Below are positions 23,009-34,690 of a DNA stretch of 64,000 bases, one piece after another (positions within the stretch are counted from its first letter, which is position 1; each line of letters begins with the position of its first letter). The stretch spans positions 27,467,331-27,531,330 of the forward strand of contig NC_091143.1 of NCBI RefSeq assembly GCF_041381155.1, written 5' to 3'. The stretch is from Argopecten irradians. Its lineage: Eukaryota; Mollusca; Bivalvia; Pectinida; Pectinidae. The position numbers were made by a program, and so were the translations under genes. The notes under the pieces are model-generated. The model did no database searches and was not told where the DNA came from. It saw only the letters and a program-made list of their open reading frames with translations.

Positions 23009-23788
23009 AAACTTTTCCTGTAATGTTTTTTCATAGTAATCCATTCTTCATGTTTTGTACATCCAGACCTACATAATGTTGTTTTAAAAGATAATAAACC
23101 GTACATCTAATATTGTATTAAAAGTCGTGATAATGCTATGGTATATTTACTAATTTGATGCGCGCCAATATGCCCGGCAGCCTCTATTATCGAGACCAAT
23201 TGCCTTTTTGTAGACGTGGTATCATTTTAGCAGATTGTGTCTACAATTGACTGATCTGATTGTGTGATCAACGCAAGTCCACAACAAAATAGTTTTCTTA
23301 GACAGAATAGATAGTAATTAAGAAATATATTTAGACGAAGAAACTTTTTCAACTTCTATTAACTTCATAAAACAAATTTGAATATAAAGATAATAATGAA
23401 ATTAAAAACCTGGAACCAGTTTCAAGGAAAGTTTTCAGTTTTTTTTTGTGACAGCCATCAGAGATTTTGTTACTAATTTTCTATCAATGCAGCTATGTTA
23501 TGGAACATTTTACAATATAGAATCTATTTGGGTATTCGATTAACTCTATTATTGTTTTTGTCTCTCTATGTAAAGTCCAATTATAAACACTTCTATTATA
23601 TGCCTAGAATGAAACATCGTACTTTGTTTTTGTTAAATTCAGAAGCAGTGGACTTGGCATACATGTCATATAAGCATTGTGATACATAATATTAGGTATT
23701 TACCTTAGGTATTATTAGAAACTATGAAAGAATTAAAAAAAGTATGTTATATTTTATCGTATGTTTCAGTCACTATCAATCCAACACC

Positions 23789-24560
23789 ATGCTGAAGGTT
23801 ATGTTTCTTTTGTCCTGTCTGGTGGCCAGCGGCCTCTGCCATTATTATGGTGAGTACTCAATAGTTATTTTAGGTCGATTCGTTCATTTGGCTTAACGCC
23901 ATATAAACAATCGCGTTAATTTAAGGACATCCATTCTCTTTGTGATGTGTTGAGTGTGGTGAATGCGTATCTCGTTTTAAAATCTTGTCAGTTTTATAGT
24001 GCTATCTTAGTGAAACATACTGTCAAAGACAATAAACAGCACACCTCATACGGTCACATTCCTACCCTCCTCTACCCTCCATAGTCATCTTTTGAATATC
24101 TATCACTTCTTTGTTATAGGTTTCGAACTTAATAAATACTACAAATGGACACCATCACAGAGTCGTATATAAGATTTCTTATACATTTTCATATTAATTT
24201 CCGGTTTTATCTCGTCTCTGTCGATTTTCCATGCAAAAATGTAACATTAACCACAAAATCTTAATCAGGTTTCCATGAAAAGTCGCCTTTCTTCCCGAGA
24301 AAACGTTTTTATAATCGCATTATATTGATGAGCGTTTCAAGATATACATTATGTTTGCAGGAAATAGCTATGGATATGGCTTGGGTTCTGGATTAGACTA
24401 TGGATACGGAAATAGCCTTGGACTCGGATATGGGTATGGGTCTGGATACGGATATGGACTCGGTCACGGATACGGACTTGGAAACGGATACAGACTCGGA
24501 GGTTACGGACGCGGATACGGCAGAAGGTGGAGGAGACGCTCAATATTCGGTGGATATTAG
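23789..24560 (+). CDS. Gene A: secreted Gly/Tyr-rich cationic peptide precursor (shematrin-like or glycine-rich defence peptide)
   Basis: Spliced coding sequence 23789-23849 joined to 24361-24560, giving 86 residues; both introns touching it use GT/AG. Exon 2 (23770-23849) encodes a signal peptide, MLKVMFLLSCLVASGLC, then HYY. Exon 3 completes a glycine codon and encodes repeats of GYGYG and GYGLG, ending YGRGYGRRWRRRSIFGGY: seven arginines near the C-terminus against one acidic residue. A stop TAG is followed 16 nt later by a third intron (donor 24577, acceptor 25116) and a non-coding last exon with AATAAA at 25188. Gly/Tyr repeats with a basic C-terminus recall shematrins of bivalve shell, and also YGGYG-type antimicrobial peptides; neither role can be proved here. 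It is the first of four paralogues and has no visible defect. Confidence 0.85.
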
Positions 24561-25187
24561 GACACTCTAAATTTAGGTAAATTGAAACCTTGGTTTCTTT
24601 ATTGTTTTGAGATGGTTACAGGATTGGCAGTATAATAATTAAATTTGTTGTGCTATGTAAATATAAGTTATGTCAGACAATGGATATATAATACCGTAGG
24701 GTTGTCCGTGAGTATTTGTAACTCAAAGACTAAATACATTTTAATAAAAAATAACACATATTTTTCATATCGACAAGAGAATATTACAATGAGGAATTAT
24801 TTGTATGTCACCCCACGAAATGGTTTACATACTGCGTTACTCATTACTGTGCCGTTCAATCCAGATTTCATATGGAGACGCGGACAGCTATGTGTTGCAC
24901 ACATTTCTACTTTCATTCTGGTAAACGCACTTGAACATAGCAAAAAGAAACCCTATGTTTTATAGCCTATTCAGGAATCTTTGCGTAAACATGGAAAATT
25001 GATTTGTAAGGTCTGGGCAAATTATATGCTTTTAGATGAGATCTATATTGTATGTTTTAGATGATACCAATGACACGTACATTTCATTAAATATGTTTGC
25101 TTTTATTTCTTTACAGATTCATCATGACTCATGCCGCCCTCCATGCTTTACCATTTAATTTATTACCAAAAATTTTTGTTGTCACGT

Positions 25188-25193
25188 AATAAA
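25188..25193 (+). terminator. Gene A poly(A) signal
   Basis: AATAAA lies in exon 4, which begins at 25117 with ATTCATCATG after TTTACAG. A GT-rich stretch follows at about 25215-25230, so cleavage is expected near 25205-25215. Confidence 0.75.
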
Positions 25194-25212
25194 TGTTCTT
25201 GTTGAATGGATT

Positions 25213-26340
25213 ACGTTGTGGATTTTGTGTCTTTATGAATACATTATGTAACTCAACAGAATATATTACAACAAAATGTAAGGATTATACTTATATCGCT
25301 ACTCATCCATAACTAGAATATTTAAACTTCTAAATAATTCATAGAAGTTTAACAGTTAGAATTTAGCATGTTTTTTCACCTGTATAGTAACGTAACGTTC
25401 ACACGACCATTCATTTAAAGTTATAATATGACCCACGCATTCATTAAAAACCTTTGCCCTGTAAATGTGTTGAAAATTTTAATTTTAATTAATATTCTGT
25501 AAATTGATTGTACACTGCATTATTCATGAATTGAATCTGATCAAAACGTATTTATGAATATTCGCATCTATGTTAGCATAAAATTAATACAAGTCGAAAA
25601 ATACCTAAGTATTGAAAACCGTTGATTGGCAGGTAGGTCAATTAGTCGTAACGTGTTCTTAATAGTATCTCACAAAAATGGAAAGTTCGCCAGAACCATT
25701 GATCGATTACATATTTTATAAAACGGTGAATTGTCTGGTCAAAATACATTTCTTGATTATTTGGGTGTGTAATATCCTAAACAGAAACTTCTAAGTGCGC
25801 CAATATACACAATGATTTATGACTTACACTAATTACAATAAGGATACAATCAACTTGCAAAATTAACTAAAAGTGAAAGTAATGAAGATTTAGCAGACGA
25901 GGAAGTGAGGAAATGATTTGAAAAACAAACATGGTCTGATTAAAACAAAAGAAAAATATATTTGGCAAATATTGTTTCCTGGCATATACAATCCGTATTG
26001 GTTACCTCCAAGGCAGATATTTACAACATATGATGGTTAAATGCTACTCCCTGGCGCACACCATCCACATTGCTTATTTTCTAGGCAACCAAGTACAACT
26101 TGTTATGGTTAAATGTACTCCCTGACATATACCATCAATTATAACTATTTAATTGGAGTTACACGGTTTATCATTTTTAGATTTCCTTTGCAATACTTGG
26201 CAATACCGTAGGCAACATGCTGTGGTCAATGAATGTCCCTCTATCTCATTATCCCTAATATATATTGAATGTGAAAACATTCTTAATTAAGACCGGTTAT
26301 TATATAGGATTTTGCTTTCCGTCTCACTATGCAAGAAGAC
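25213..26340. other. Gene-free stretch
   Basis: The only structure seen is a pair of similar segments near 26030-26140 (GGTTAAATGCTACTCCCTG and GGTTAAATGTACTCCCTG). No gene is supported. Confidence 0.5.
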
Positions 26341-26640
26341 ACTTCACCAATATACCACAGTGTACCAAAACACACACCACACCGCATACAATGGAAGCCA
26401 GTAGTATATTCGTGTTGTGTCTGGTAACCGATGACCCCTTGCTCTTTATATAGTGATATCCCACTGAAGCATGCCACTGAAGACACCAAACAAGCGAAAA
26501 CAACCGGGTCACATTAAACTTACAACGGGCAAAGCAGTTGTCCTTCTCTTTGTGCTGAGCGCTAAGCAGGAACAGAAACTACCACTTTTATAGACTATTG
26601 CGTGTCTCGGCCAGATGACACATTATGAAACCTGTCTGTA
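26340..26640 (-). mobile_element. Long-SINE copy, rearranged
   Basis: Forward-oriented tail pieces (26345-26398) abut a minus-oriented body (26400-26640) containing ATTCGTGTTGTGTCT, GCATGCCACTGAAGACACC, GGTCACATTA and AAACTACCACTTTTATAGAC. The tRNA-like head end is missing. Confidence 0.65.
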
Positions 26641-26689
26641 ATGGCTATCAGAATGTCTAAATCAAAACTTTTAATTTGTTCTTTGTTTG

Positions 26690-26842
26690 ATTAGATTAAC
26701 ATCCTATTAAAAGTCAGGGTCGGCCTCCAATGTATGTGGTGAATAAAGTGCGGGTGTGTTTTGAGAAACTGCGCTAAATTTTGTTGTACAATATCTTCTT
26801 GTATAGTGGACATGCCCTTTTTATAGTGCTATATCACTAAAG
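26690..26842 (-). mobile_element. Long-SINE, first part, split by the LINE
   Basis: Minus-oriented tail and body from TTTGTTTGATTAGATTAACA to GCTATATCACTAAAG. The same copy resumes at 32556 with TAAAGTATGCCGCC, exactly where the family consensus continues. Confidence 0.8.
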
Positions 26843-26959
26843 TTGCCATTTGTGATCTAGGCTAATTGTCATAGTCATCATTGAGAAAGCTGTATCTGTG
26901 GCAGTAGAGACTGCAATGAATGGTATTAAGACAGCATTATTTGAATCTTTTCATTCAAA

Positions 26960-27445
26960 GTTTGACAATCTAGAGGCCCGGATGGTTATCCTTGAAAATG
27001 AAAACAGAGATAAACGAAAAGGTTGAACAGTTTGGAACTTGAAAAACCCTGATCGCCGAGCTACAAAATCATATTCATTCCTGCAGCAATGTCAACTCTA
27101 ACTTTATACACGAGGAATTTGAAAACATGTACCATTACGCGCATCTTTTGGAGTCTGAAATAAACGACGTCGCGCAATACACCAGGAAAAACAATGTTAA
27201 TTTTTTTGGCATTCCTGAAAAGGAAGGTGAAAACTGTGTATCTGAAGTATCCAAAATCCTCGAAAACTCTCTGGATCTACGCGTATCGATATCGAGATTG
27301 CTCACCGACTTGGAAGAAAGTGACCATGGCACAGGCTGTAAAATCTCCTAATCCACGACCAATGATAGTGAGGCTCTTGAAAAGAAATGACAAGATGGCT
27401 ATTATGAAAGCCAGGTCAAAACTAAAGTATATACTAAGCTTTGTT
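26960..27445 (+). pseudogene. LINE ORF1 remnant
   Basis: A coiled-coil-like part is followed by TRKNNVNFFGIPEKEGENC, a core motif of ORF1 proteins of L1/CR1-like LINEs. In another frame PNPRPMIVRLLKRNDKMAIM resembles the following RNA-binding part. A frame break separates them at about 27340. Confidence 0.6.
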
Positions 27446-27668
27446 TGAAATTATTAACAACCATGTAAATAAATTGATGCACTATTGTTCATGTGCTGTG
27501 TATGGATGCAAGTGTTTTTATCGTCAATGGCAAAGCTAAATGTCAATTTCAAAGTAATTTTTGGGGATGTAAACAATTCTCAATCTCTTTATCTAAATCT
27601 ATATTTTTCATTGTTTATTGTTGTATCAAATTGTATCTCAAGCTGCATTGTTAGTGGTAAGCATGTAC
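27446..27668 (+). repeat. Internal LINE duplication 1, first copy
   Basis: It matches 28104-28329 in the same orientation. Shared runs include TGTGCTGTGTATGGAT-type sequence, GCTAAATGTCAATT and GCATTGTTAGTGGTAAGCAT. It lies between ORF1 and the endonuclease. Confidence 0.75.
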
Positions 27669-28103
27669 GCTTGAATTATGTATGAAGGCGTAACATTGGC
27701 TGCCTCATTAGTTTTATAATTTACAAAATAATAGAATATTTTTGACATTTTAATAGTCAATACACCACGGTGTCAACTATCTTAAACGTGTAGTAGTAAA
27801 TTCAGTTTTGTATGATACTTTACATTTTTGCTTCATATCATGCATGTATTCAAAAAATCTGACACAATATCATGTCGTATAATCTAAATCCCATCGCGCT
27901 AACATCCTTTGATAAATGTGAAGGCTCACTGTCTGTTTGTCTGAATTGCAAAGGTACAAGTACTAAGCAGTAACGGTAAGGTCCAGTAATGTATATTCGA
28001 AGGAAACTTAATATGCCTGTTTGTATATACTGTTCTATGTATCATAAATAGCTTACTTCTATCAATGTACTACATATGTTTGGCAACACTTATACTAAAC
28101 ACT

Positions 28104-28329
28104 GTTGAAATTATTAATAGCCATGTAAATATATTGATGTACTATTGTTCAAATGCTGTGTATGGATACAAGTGTCTTTGTCGTCAGTGTCTACGCTAAA
28201 TGTCAATTGTAAAGTTATTTTGGGGATGGATGCAAACAATTCCCAATCTCTGTATCTAAATCTACATTTTCCACTGTTTACTGTGGAATCAAATTGTATT
28301 TCAAACTGCATTGTTAGTGGTAAGCATGT
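28104..28329 (+). repeat. Internal LINE duplication 1, second copy
   Basis: The direct copy of 27446-27668, 658 bp downstream and diverged by scattered substitutions and small indels. It is therefore not recent. Confidence 0.75.
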
Positions 28330-28689
28330 TCCTTATGTACTGTCCTATCTCATAAACGCCTCCTTATCTTTTCCCTATTTCTTCCGCTCTATCACTCGAT
28401 CTCGAACTTTTCCCCTACTTCCTTCCTTACCCTTTTACTCTCCTATTTGTAATGATCTGTCTCGAGCAATACAGGTACACGATTGGCATTTGAAGCTATT
28501 ATTCTTTTATAACAAGCGTAAGAATAAATGTACGGAGCAAACCATTTTTAAATCCTCACATAGCTGTATTTACACTGCTTCTGTTACCTATTGTTTCTTC
28601 TTCTTCTCACTTGTTGGGACGTCTAGCCTAACCCCGGTCCTAATAAACTTGCTTGACTATTTATCTATCTGTCACATATATATACGAAG

Positions 28690-29307
28690 TATTTTGGCCA
28701 CCAGATGAAAATAAGAGTCGCTTTTATAAGTTATATGAAATAGAAAGCGTTTTCTGCAATCACTTTATGTATGACATTATAGCTATATCTGAGACATGGT
28801 TATGTCCAGAAATTGAAGATTCTATTCTTTAATTAGAAAATTTTAACCTTTACAGAGACGACAGAAATAGACATGGTGGAGGTGTAGCTATATATACCAG
28901 TAATACTATTGAATGCAAACGTCCCCTAGACTTAGAATCCCAAAAATATTAAAGTCTTCTACTAGAAATAACTCATCAGACAGGTAATATCTTATTTAGT
29001 ACAATCTATCGTCCTCCTAACCAGGATTCCCGTACTAAAACGACTTCTTATCTTATTTCTCACTGTCCAAATCATGCAGTCCAAAAACCCGTTAAATATC
29101 ATAATTACTGGTGATTTTAATGATAGATGTATTTCCTGGGATGACCAGCACGTGACTAGTGAACTCGGACGCCGTCTTTTTGATATTGCGATCCAGAATA
29201 ATTTGTCACAATTACTTAATAAAGCTACCCATTTTACCACAAATTCATCGCATATAATTGACTTCATTTTTGTTGATAAGTCCAAATGGTGGCAAACGTT
29301 GATATAA
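28690..29307 (+). pseudogene. LINE endonuclease domain remnant
   Basis: Motifs in order are YDIIAISETWL, RDDRNRHGGGVAIYTSNTIE, YRPPNQ, ITGDFNDRCISWDDQHV and HIIDFIFVDK, the usual series of LINE apurinic endonucleases. A frame break lies near 29060 and stops occur within the first half. Confidence 0.75.
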
Positions 29308-29716
29308 AATCACCCCTTTGTAATCTTGATCATAGTTCTTTTCCTGTGAACTGAAATATTATGTTCCAAAGCCTCAGTCATATCAGAGAACCATTTGGGA
29401 CTACAAAACTGCTGATATCGATGTTTTGAACAATGCATTTTACACCGCCCATGTCGATATATTCTTTGGTGTTTTTGATCATTTAGATGATATTATTGAA
29501 AATGTAAACAAGTTTATCTTAGATATGTGCAAAACATTCATAATAAATAAAGTAGTCAATATTCGTCCTCGCGACAAAGCGTGGTTAACAAACGAAGTAC
29601 GTTGAACCTTTAGGACTAGAGATAGATTTTCCAAATTATTTAAAAAAAAAAAAAAACAGGTAAAGACTTCGATAAGGTCAGGTTCCTGGTAGCACGTAGG
29701 AAGCAAATCGGGTAAA
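29239..29716 (+). repeat. Internal LINE duplication 2, first copy
   Basis: It covers the end of the endonuclease and the linker before the reverse transcriptase and matches 29819-30297. It is diverged by small indels, for example a longer A-run at 29641-29656. Confidence 0.8.
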
Positions 29717-29818
29717 ACGCGATGCACTTACACGTTGGCAAGAGTCCACCATTACTAAACTATCTAAAAGAAATACCAATCCTAAACTTTTCTGGTCAAT
29801 TTTAAATCTCTTATAGGC

Positions 29819-30297
29819 AAATTCATCACATATAATTGACCTCATTTTTGTTGATAAAGTCCAAATGGTGGCAAACGTTGATATAAAATCGCCACTTTCT
29901 AATCTTGCTCATAGTTCTTTTTGCCTGTAAACTGAAATATTATGTTCCAAAGCCTCAGTCATATCAGAGAAACATATGGGACTACAAAACTGCTGATATC
30001 GATGGTTTGAACAATGCATTTCACACCGCCTATGTCGATATATTCTTTGGTGTTTTTGATCTTTTAGATGATGTAATTGAAAATGTAAACAAGTTTATCT
30101 TAAATATGTGCAAAACATTTTTAATAAATAAAGTAGTCAACATTCGTCCTCGCGACAAAGCGTGGTTAACAAACGAAGAACGTTGAGCCTTTAGGACTAG
30201 AGATAGATTTTTCAAATTATTTAAAAAAACCAGGTAAAGACTTCGATAAGGTCGGGTTCCAGGTAGCACGTAGGGAAGCAAATCGGGTAAAACGTTA
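29819..30297 (+). repeat. Internal LINE duplication 2, second copy
   Basis: The direct copy of 29239-29716. After GGGTAAAACG it joins straight to reverse transcriptase sequence, so material that follows the first copy is missing at this junction. Confidence 0.8.
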
Positions 30298-31060
30298 ATG
30301 TTAAAAACTATCAACCAATATCACTTCTTTCAAATATATCTAATTGTCTTGAAAAAATAGTATACAAACGTATTTATGAATTCTTTGTGGCAATTAACAC
30401 TCTTATCTAAGAAAATTCTGGATTTAAAAGAAATGATTCTACCATTCATCAATTGTTAAAAATAATCCACAGCATTTACAAAAGTATAGATAATGGCGAG
30501 GATGTTTGCACAGTATTATTAGATGTCTCAAAAGCCTTTGACAAAGTGTGGCACGAAGGTTTACTTCACAAATTAGAAAACATAGGTATTAGAGGAAGTT
30601 TGAAGTTATCTTGTAATAGAAAACAGTATGTAGTTTGCTCTCTGGTGTAACTCCCCAAGGGCTGGATCCTTGGACCGCTCTTATTCTTAGTTTATGTAAA
30701 TGATATCAATGTAGGCATTTTATCTGACATTAACATTTCGCTGACGACACATCTCTCTCATCAACCATAAATAGCAACGAAACAGTAAATACACTTAACG
30801 ACGATTTAATTAATCTGTCTCAGTGAGCAAAACGATGGCTTGTCACATTCAACGCACAAAAACTGAATTTGTTATTTTCTCTAAAAAAAGATTTGTTAAT
30901 AAACTGAACCTTCTGCTTGATAACATTCCGATTAAACGTGTAATTAACCATAATCATCTGGGCATATTTCAATCTGGTAACCTTAGCTGGCATTCTCACA
31001 TCTCAGAAATTGTAGCCAAAGCCAACAGAATATTACCCAAAGTTTGTTTGTTTGATTAAT
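30290..31060 (+). pseudogene. LINE reverse transcriptase remnant
   Basis: Recognisable parts are NVKNYQPISLLSN, VLLDVSKAFDKVWHEGLL, a shifted PQG motif (CCCCAAGGGC near 30655), a shifted catalytic A-D-D (GCTGACGACAC near 30740) and the thumb-like ITEFVIF-type stretch (TKTEFVIFSKK). It is broken by several shifts, then interrupted by a SINE. Confidence 0.75.
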
Positions 31061-31265
31061 TAACGTCCTATTAACAGCTATGGTCATGTAAGGACAGCCT
31101 CCCATGTATGCGGTCTGTTGCGTGTATGTTGTACTGGGTGCATGTTTCGGGAGACTGTGGTATATTCATGTTGTGTCTTCTTGTATAGTGGAACTGTTAC
31201 CATTTTTATAGTACTATATCACTGAAACATTCCGCCGAAGACACCAAGCAACACGCACGTTCATG
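31040..31265 (-). mobile_element. Long-SINE tail copy inserted in the LINE
   Basis: It begins with a GTTTGTTTGTTTGATTAATT tail, then ACGTCCTATTAACAGC, TCATGTAAGGACAGCC, GGGAGACTGTGGTATATTCA and ends after GAAGACACCAAGCAACACG. LINE coding sequence continues on either side. Confidence 0.8.
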
Positions 31266-32295
31266 CCTAAAAACAATATATAAAACTATGATAAGATCGG
31301 TTATGGAATATGGCAATATTTTATTTGATAATTACAGTCAGCAAGAGTCTGACCTTATTGAAAGTGTTCAGCATAGGGCGGCATTAATATGCACAGGCGG
31401 TTATAAGGTTACCAAATATACTAAACTATTAGTTGAATTGGGATGGGGAAAACTAACGTTTGGGTTTATTAGTTTAACGTCCTATTAACAGACAGGTCAT
31501 GTAATGTAAGGACGTGCCAGGTATGTTGGTGGAGGAAAGCCGGAGTACCCCGAGAAAAACCACCGATCATCGGTCAGTACCTTGCAACTGCTCCACTTGG
31601 GATTCGAACCCGCATCCCAGAGATGGAGGGCTTGTGGTAATATGTCGGGACATCTTAACCACTCGGCCATCGCCGCCCTCAAATGATAGATCAAACGATA
31701 AAAATTGCAGACTAAAAATGTTTTTTAAAATTAAGCATGATCTGTGTCCACAATATTTGAAAACTATCTGCCCAATTCAGACTCATAGAACACAAAACTA
31801 CAACTTAAGAAATTCTAATACTATTCTCTCTATCCTGTCAAGAAAATCTTTCTATCATTAATCATTCTTTCCAAAATGAATACGCGACTGGAACAATCTA
31901 CCTGACACATTAAGAAATAGCCTTTCACTAAAGTCCTTCTCTCTAGCACTGTCAAATCTATCCACTCCACAAAAATCTATTTATATACATATGGACACGG
32001 GAAAGGTAAAATCAATCACACTATAATAAAAATGGGATTAAGTGCTGTAAACAAACATAGACATTCTTACAACTTTACGTCTGAACCAATTACAAATTCT
32101 GTGACCTTTGCGTGAACTCCTCCGGAGATGAAATTCATTTCTTTTTACATTGTCCAAAATATAACAGAATCCGTTCCAATATGCCCCTCACTGTTTGTCA
32201 TATATTCGCTACAAATGTAGAACTCATTGTAGAGCTCATGCCAAATGTTCTTGTCAAAATAATTTTTTGTGGCTTAGAAACTAAACGAAATTAAG
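31266..32295 (+). pseudogene. LINE C-terminal region remnant
   Basis: It reads TMIRSVMEYGNILFDNYSQ and ESDLIESVQHRAALICTGG, is interrupted by the SINE at 31455-31681, and resumes with RLKMFFKIKHDLCPQYL, RDWNNLP-type sequence and FFLHCPKYNRIRSNM. This is the usual order after the reverse transcriptase in CR1/Jockey-like LINEs. Confidence 0.7.
31455..31681 (-). mobile_element. tRNA-Leu/Ser-like-headed SINE, well preserved
   Basis: On the minus strand the head starts near 31680 and contains an A box TGGCCGAGTGGTTAAG and a B box GGTTCGAATCCC, good RNA polymerase III promoters. A body and the tail TGTTAATAGGACGTTAAAC follow. The tail is shared with the unrelated-headed long SINE family. It is inserted in the LINE and younger than it. 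Confidence 0.85.
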
Positions 32296-32555
32296 AACAA
32301 AGTATTATTTGACCATTTATTTGAATATATAGTAAATTCAAACAGATTCTGAACCCCTCCTCCTTCCTCTCTCTCTCTGTCTCAGCCCCCCCTCTCTCTC
32401 TTTCTCTAAAGTATGTATGTGTGAGTGTGAGCGTGTGCGAAATTTGTATGTCGTTTGTGTAATTTTACACATTGTTTGTTTCATATATGTTGAGGAGAGC
32501 ATCTAGTAGCCTTCGAGCTATTTGTAATGCTCGTTAAATAAATAAAGAATTAAAT

Positions 32556-32760
32556 TAAAGTATGCCGCCAAAGACACCAAGCAACACCTATTAACCCGGT
32601 CACATTAACTGATAGCGGGCGAACCAGTCGTCCCACTCCCTGAGGGCTAAGCAGGAGCAGAAACTACCACTTTTATAGGCTTTGTTGTGTCTCTGCTAGG
32701 GGACAGAACCAAGAGCGTTCCTAATAGGGCGAGCGCTCAACCGAAAGCCAAAAGTTGGAT
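32556..32760 (-). mobile_element. Long-SINE, second part, split by the LINE
   Basis: It resumes the copy begun at 26690: TATGCCGCCAAAGACACC, GGTCACATTAACTGA, GCGGGCGAACCAGTCGTCCC, AAACTACCACTTTTATAGG, then the tRNA-like head (GAGCGCTCAACCGAAAGCC). Confidence 0.8.
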
Positions 32761-33379
32761 AAATCAACATCATAAATTTAAGATGTGACGAGAAATTTAT
32801 TTTTATGACATAATCTGAATGTTAAGAAATAAAGATCGAGCACACCTGAATTTACTTCACATTGAAAATATGATCATTTGGCGATAAGATCATGGTGTAG
32901 GCCAGCTATTGTCTTTGGTGCTCAACATTCAGTATTTGCATCTGTCACCGGATTTCTGATAATAGGACTAAATTCAGCTTGTATGTAAACGAACCAAGCA
33001 GATGTTTGTGTTTTTACTCCGGCATTCCACTACCTCTTAATATCACGTCCTCAAAACACTGTTTAAAAGTTCGTGAAACAAAATAAACCCAACCCAATTT
33101 GTTCTGTTTTTGTATTCATGTAGGATCGAGGTTAAGTAGATTATCATATTCTTTAGCGTGATCAATATTTGTTCATAAAGGACGAATGCATGTGAATATG
33201 AATGTAAAGGGGCAATCCATTGTCGCATAATAAATAAACCAGCAATCTACGAAATTCAAAGAGGAAACTCCACGCTCACATATTGGTGTTTTATACCAAC
33301 CAAAGATAGATCCTTTCTCATTATGGGATTTTTGATTGTCATATATCAATTAATTCGTTATTCTAAAAATCTAAAAACT
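32761..33379. other. Gene-free stretch
   Basis: No gene or clear repeat is seen. Confidence 0.5.
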
Positions 33380-33640
33380 GAAAATATATGAATAGGTACC
33401 CATAGAAATATCTCGACATAAACTGCTGATTAGAGAAATATTGGTACTATCTGAGAAATGAAGATAATTAAATTCCACTATCAGCCTACTAAGCATCAAA
33501 ATCCAAGGACCATCTTGTTCAATTAATCCCAAAATGCAATATGCACAACTAGAACCCAGGAGAAGCCTGTATATGACACTTGTGACATATCTCTTCAGTA
33601 ATTCCTCATGAGAAATAGCTGTAATAAACATTAATTTCAC
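33380..33640 (-). repeat. Fragment of the CAAGATGGCCG array family
   Basis: It contains GACCATCTTGTTCAATTAAT, CCCAAAATGCAATATGCAC and GAGAAATAGCTGTAATAAAC, reverse-oriented relatives of the array at 60935-61985. About one and a half units remain. Confidence 0.65.
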
Positions 33641-34559
33641 ATTAATGTATACACTAAACCATGCTTCGAATACAACTGCATATCTATATTGATATATAGC
33701 AATGAAATAGATGGCAATTAACCGTATTATTTGGTTGATTAACCGCCAGGTTCATTTAATTAATGTATTGTGTATACAATGTTTAGCGTCTTCGTTATTT
33801 TATGCATGTATACGCGGATATAGCGAATTCGCGATCAATGTTTCATACTCACACAATTATTCGCCAAATATTTGTATTTCGTGAAAAGAACGTGGTTGAC
33901 AAGACGTCTCCTTGTAATAATGTAAACTCTTGCCTCTTTATAATGCTGTTTTACTTGGGGTATGACATCAAATAACTAACATACCCCTACCAGCCACGTT
34001 TTTACTGAATTTGCAGGAACAGACACAACTACTTTTTAGACTATGATATGTCGTAGCCATGGAACAGAGCAAGCCTAAAAGGGTATGGTGTCAGGGAGAT
34101 GTAAGGAAGCTGAAAACAAATAAGGAATAGGAGAAATGATAAATGGGGATAATAGGTACAATTTTAACGCTCAGCCTGCAGAGTATTTATTATATTAGTT
34201 GGTTGAAAGAAAACAGACGGAATTAAGGGTTGAGGCCCCGTTTAATTAGCGGCTGCAGATTACATGATGCAAGCATAGCATATAGGAAGGTATTTCAATC
34301 ATCTCAAATACGTTTATTACATACTTTTAAAGCCACTGAACATGAAACGAAGACTAGTTTTAGGACAATGTAAAACTGGTGTATTTGGGGTAAACATGTA
34401 GATTTGAGGAAATGCACTTAAACTCTTAACTTACACATTTATTTCTTAAAACACTATTTCCATTATAACATTGAATATGTATGTTGGTATCGATTGGGAC
34501 GTCCCATATATACCATATTTGCATGTTATAGTCTACAGCCGCCATTTTCGCGACATTGT
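33641..34559. other. Gene-free stretch
   Basis: AT-rich intergenic DNA; nothing codes. Confidence 0.5.
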
Positions 34560-34690
34560 CAAAAAGGACAACAGTTCTAAAACACGCACCTCGCACAGCA
34601 TACACGCAACATACCGCATACATGGGAGGTCGTCCTTACATGACCATAGCTGTTAATAGGACGTTAATAAATCAAACAAACAAACAAAGA
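34560..34690 (+). mobile_element. Long-SINE tail fragment
   Basis: Plus-oriented: AACACGCACCTCGCACAGCA, GCATACATGGGAGGTCGTCC, TTACATGACCATAGC, TGTTAATAGGACGTTAATAA and an AAACAAAC tail. Confidence 0.8.

Larger units (their letters stand above)
26843..32555 (+). mobile_element. LINE (non-LTR retrotransposon, Jockey/CR1-like), decayed
   Basis: It is 5.7 kb long, carries in order an ORF1 remnant, an AP-endonuclease, a reverse transcriptase and a C-terminal Cys/His region, and ends in an A-rich AAATAAATAAAGAATTAAAT tail. TAAAG abuts both ends (26838-26842 and 32556-32560) as a candidate target duplication. Two younger SINE insertions lie at 31040-31265 and 31455-31681. Two internal direct duplications are present (27446-27668 with 28104-28329; 29239-29716 with 29819-30297). 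All frames are interrupted by stops and shifts. Confidence 0.8.

Noticed and set aside
24349-24543. Antisense frame over gene A exon 3 rich in Arg, Ile and His
   Set aside because: It is the mirror image of the Gly/Tyr codon repeats and has no signal peptide, promoter or splice logic of its own.
28145-28708. A 187-codon plus-strand protein
   Set aside because: It lies in the LINE between ORF1 and the endonuclease, its first half is an internal duplication, and its frame does not continue into the endonuclease motifs.
31590-31681. A tRNA-Leu or tRNA-Ser gene on the minus strand
   Set aside because: A and B boxes are good, but the sequence runs on into a SINE body and shared tail, lacks a clean acceptor stem and occurs again in decayed form at 15600-15825.
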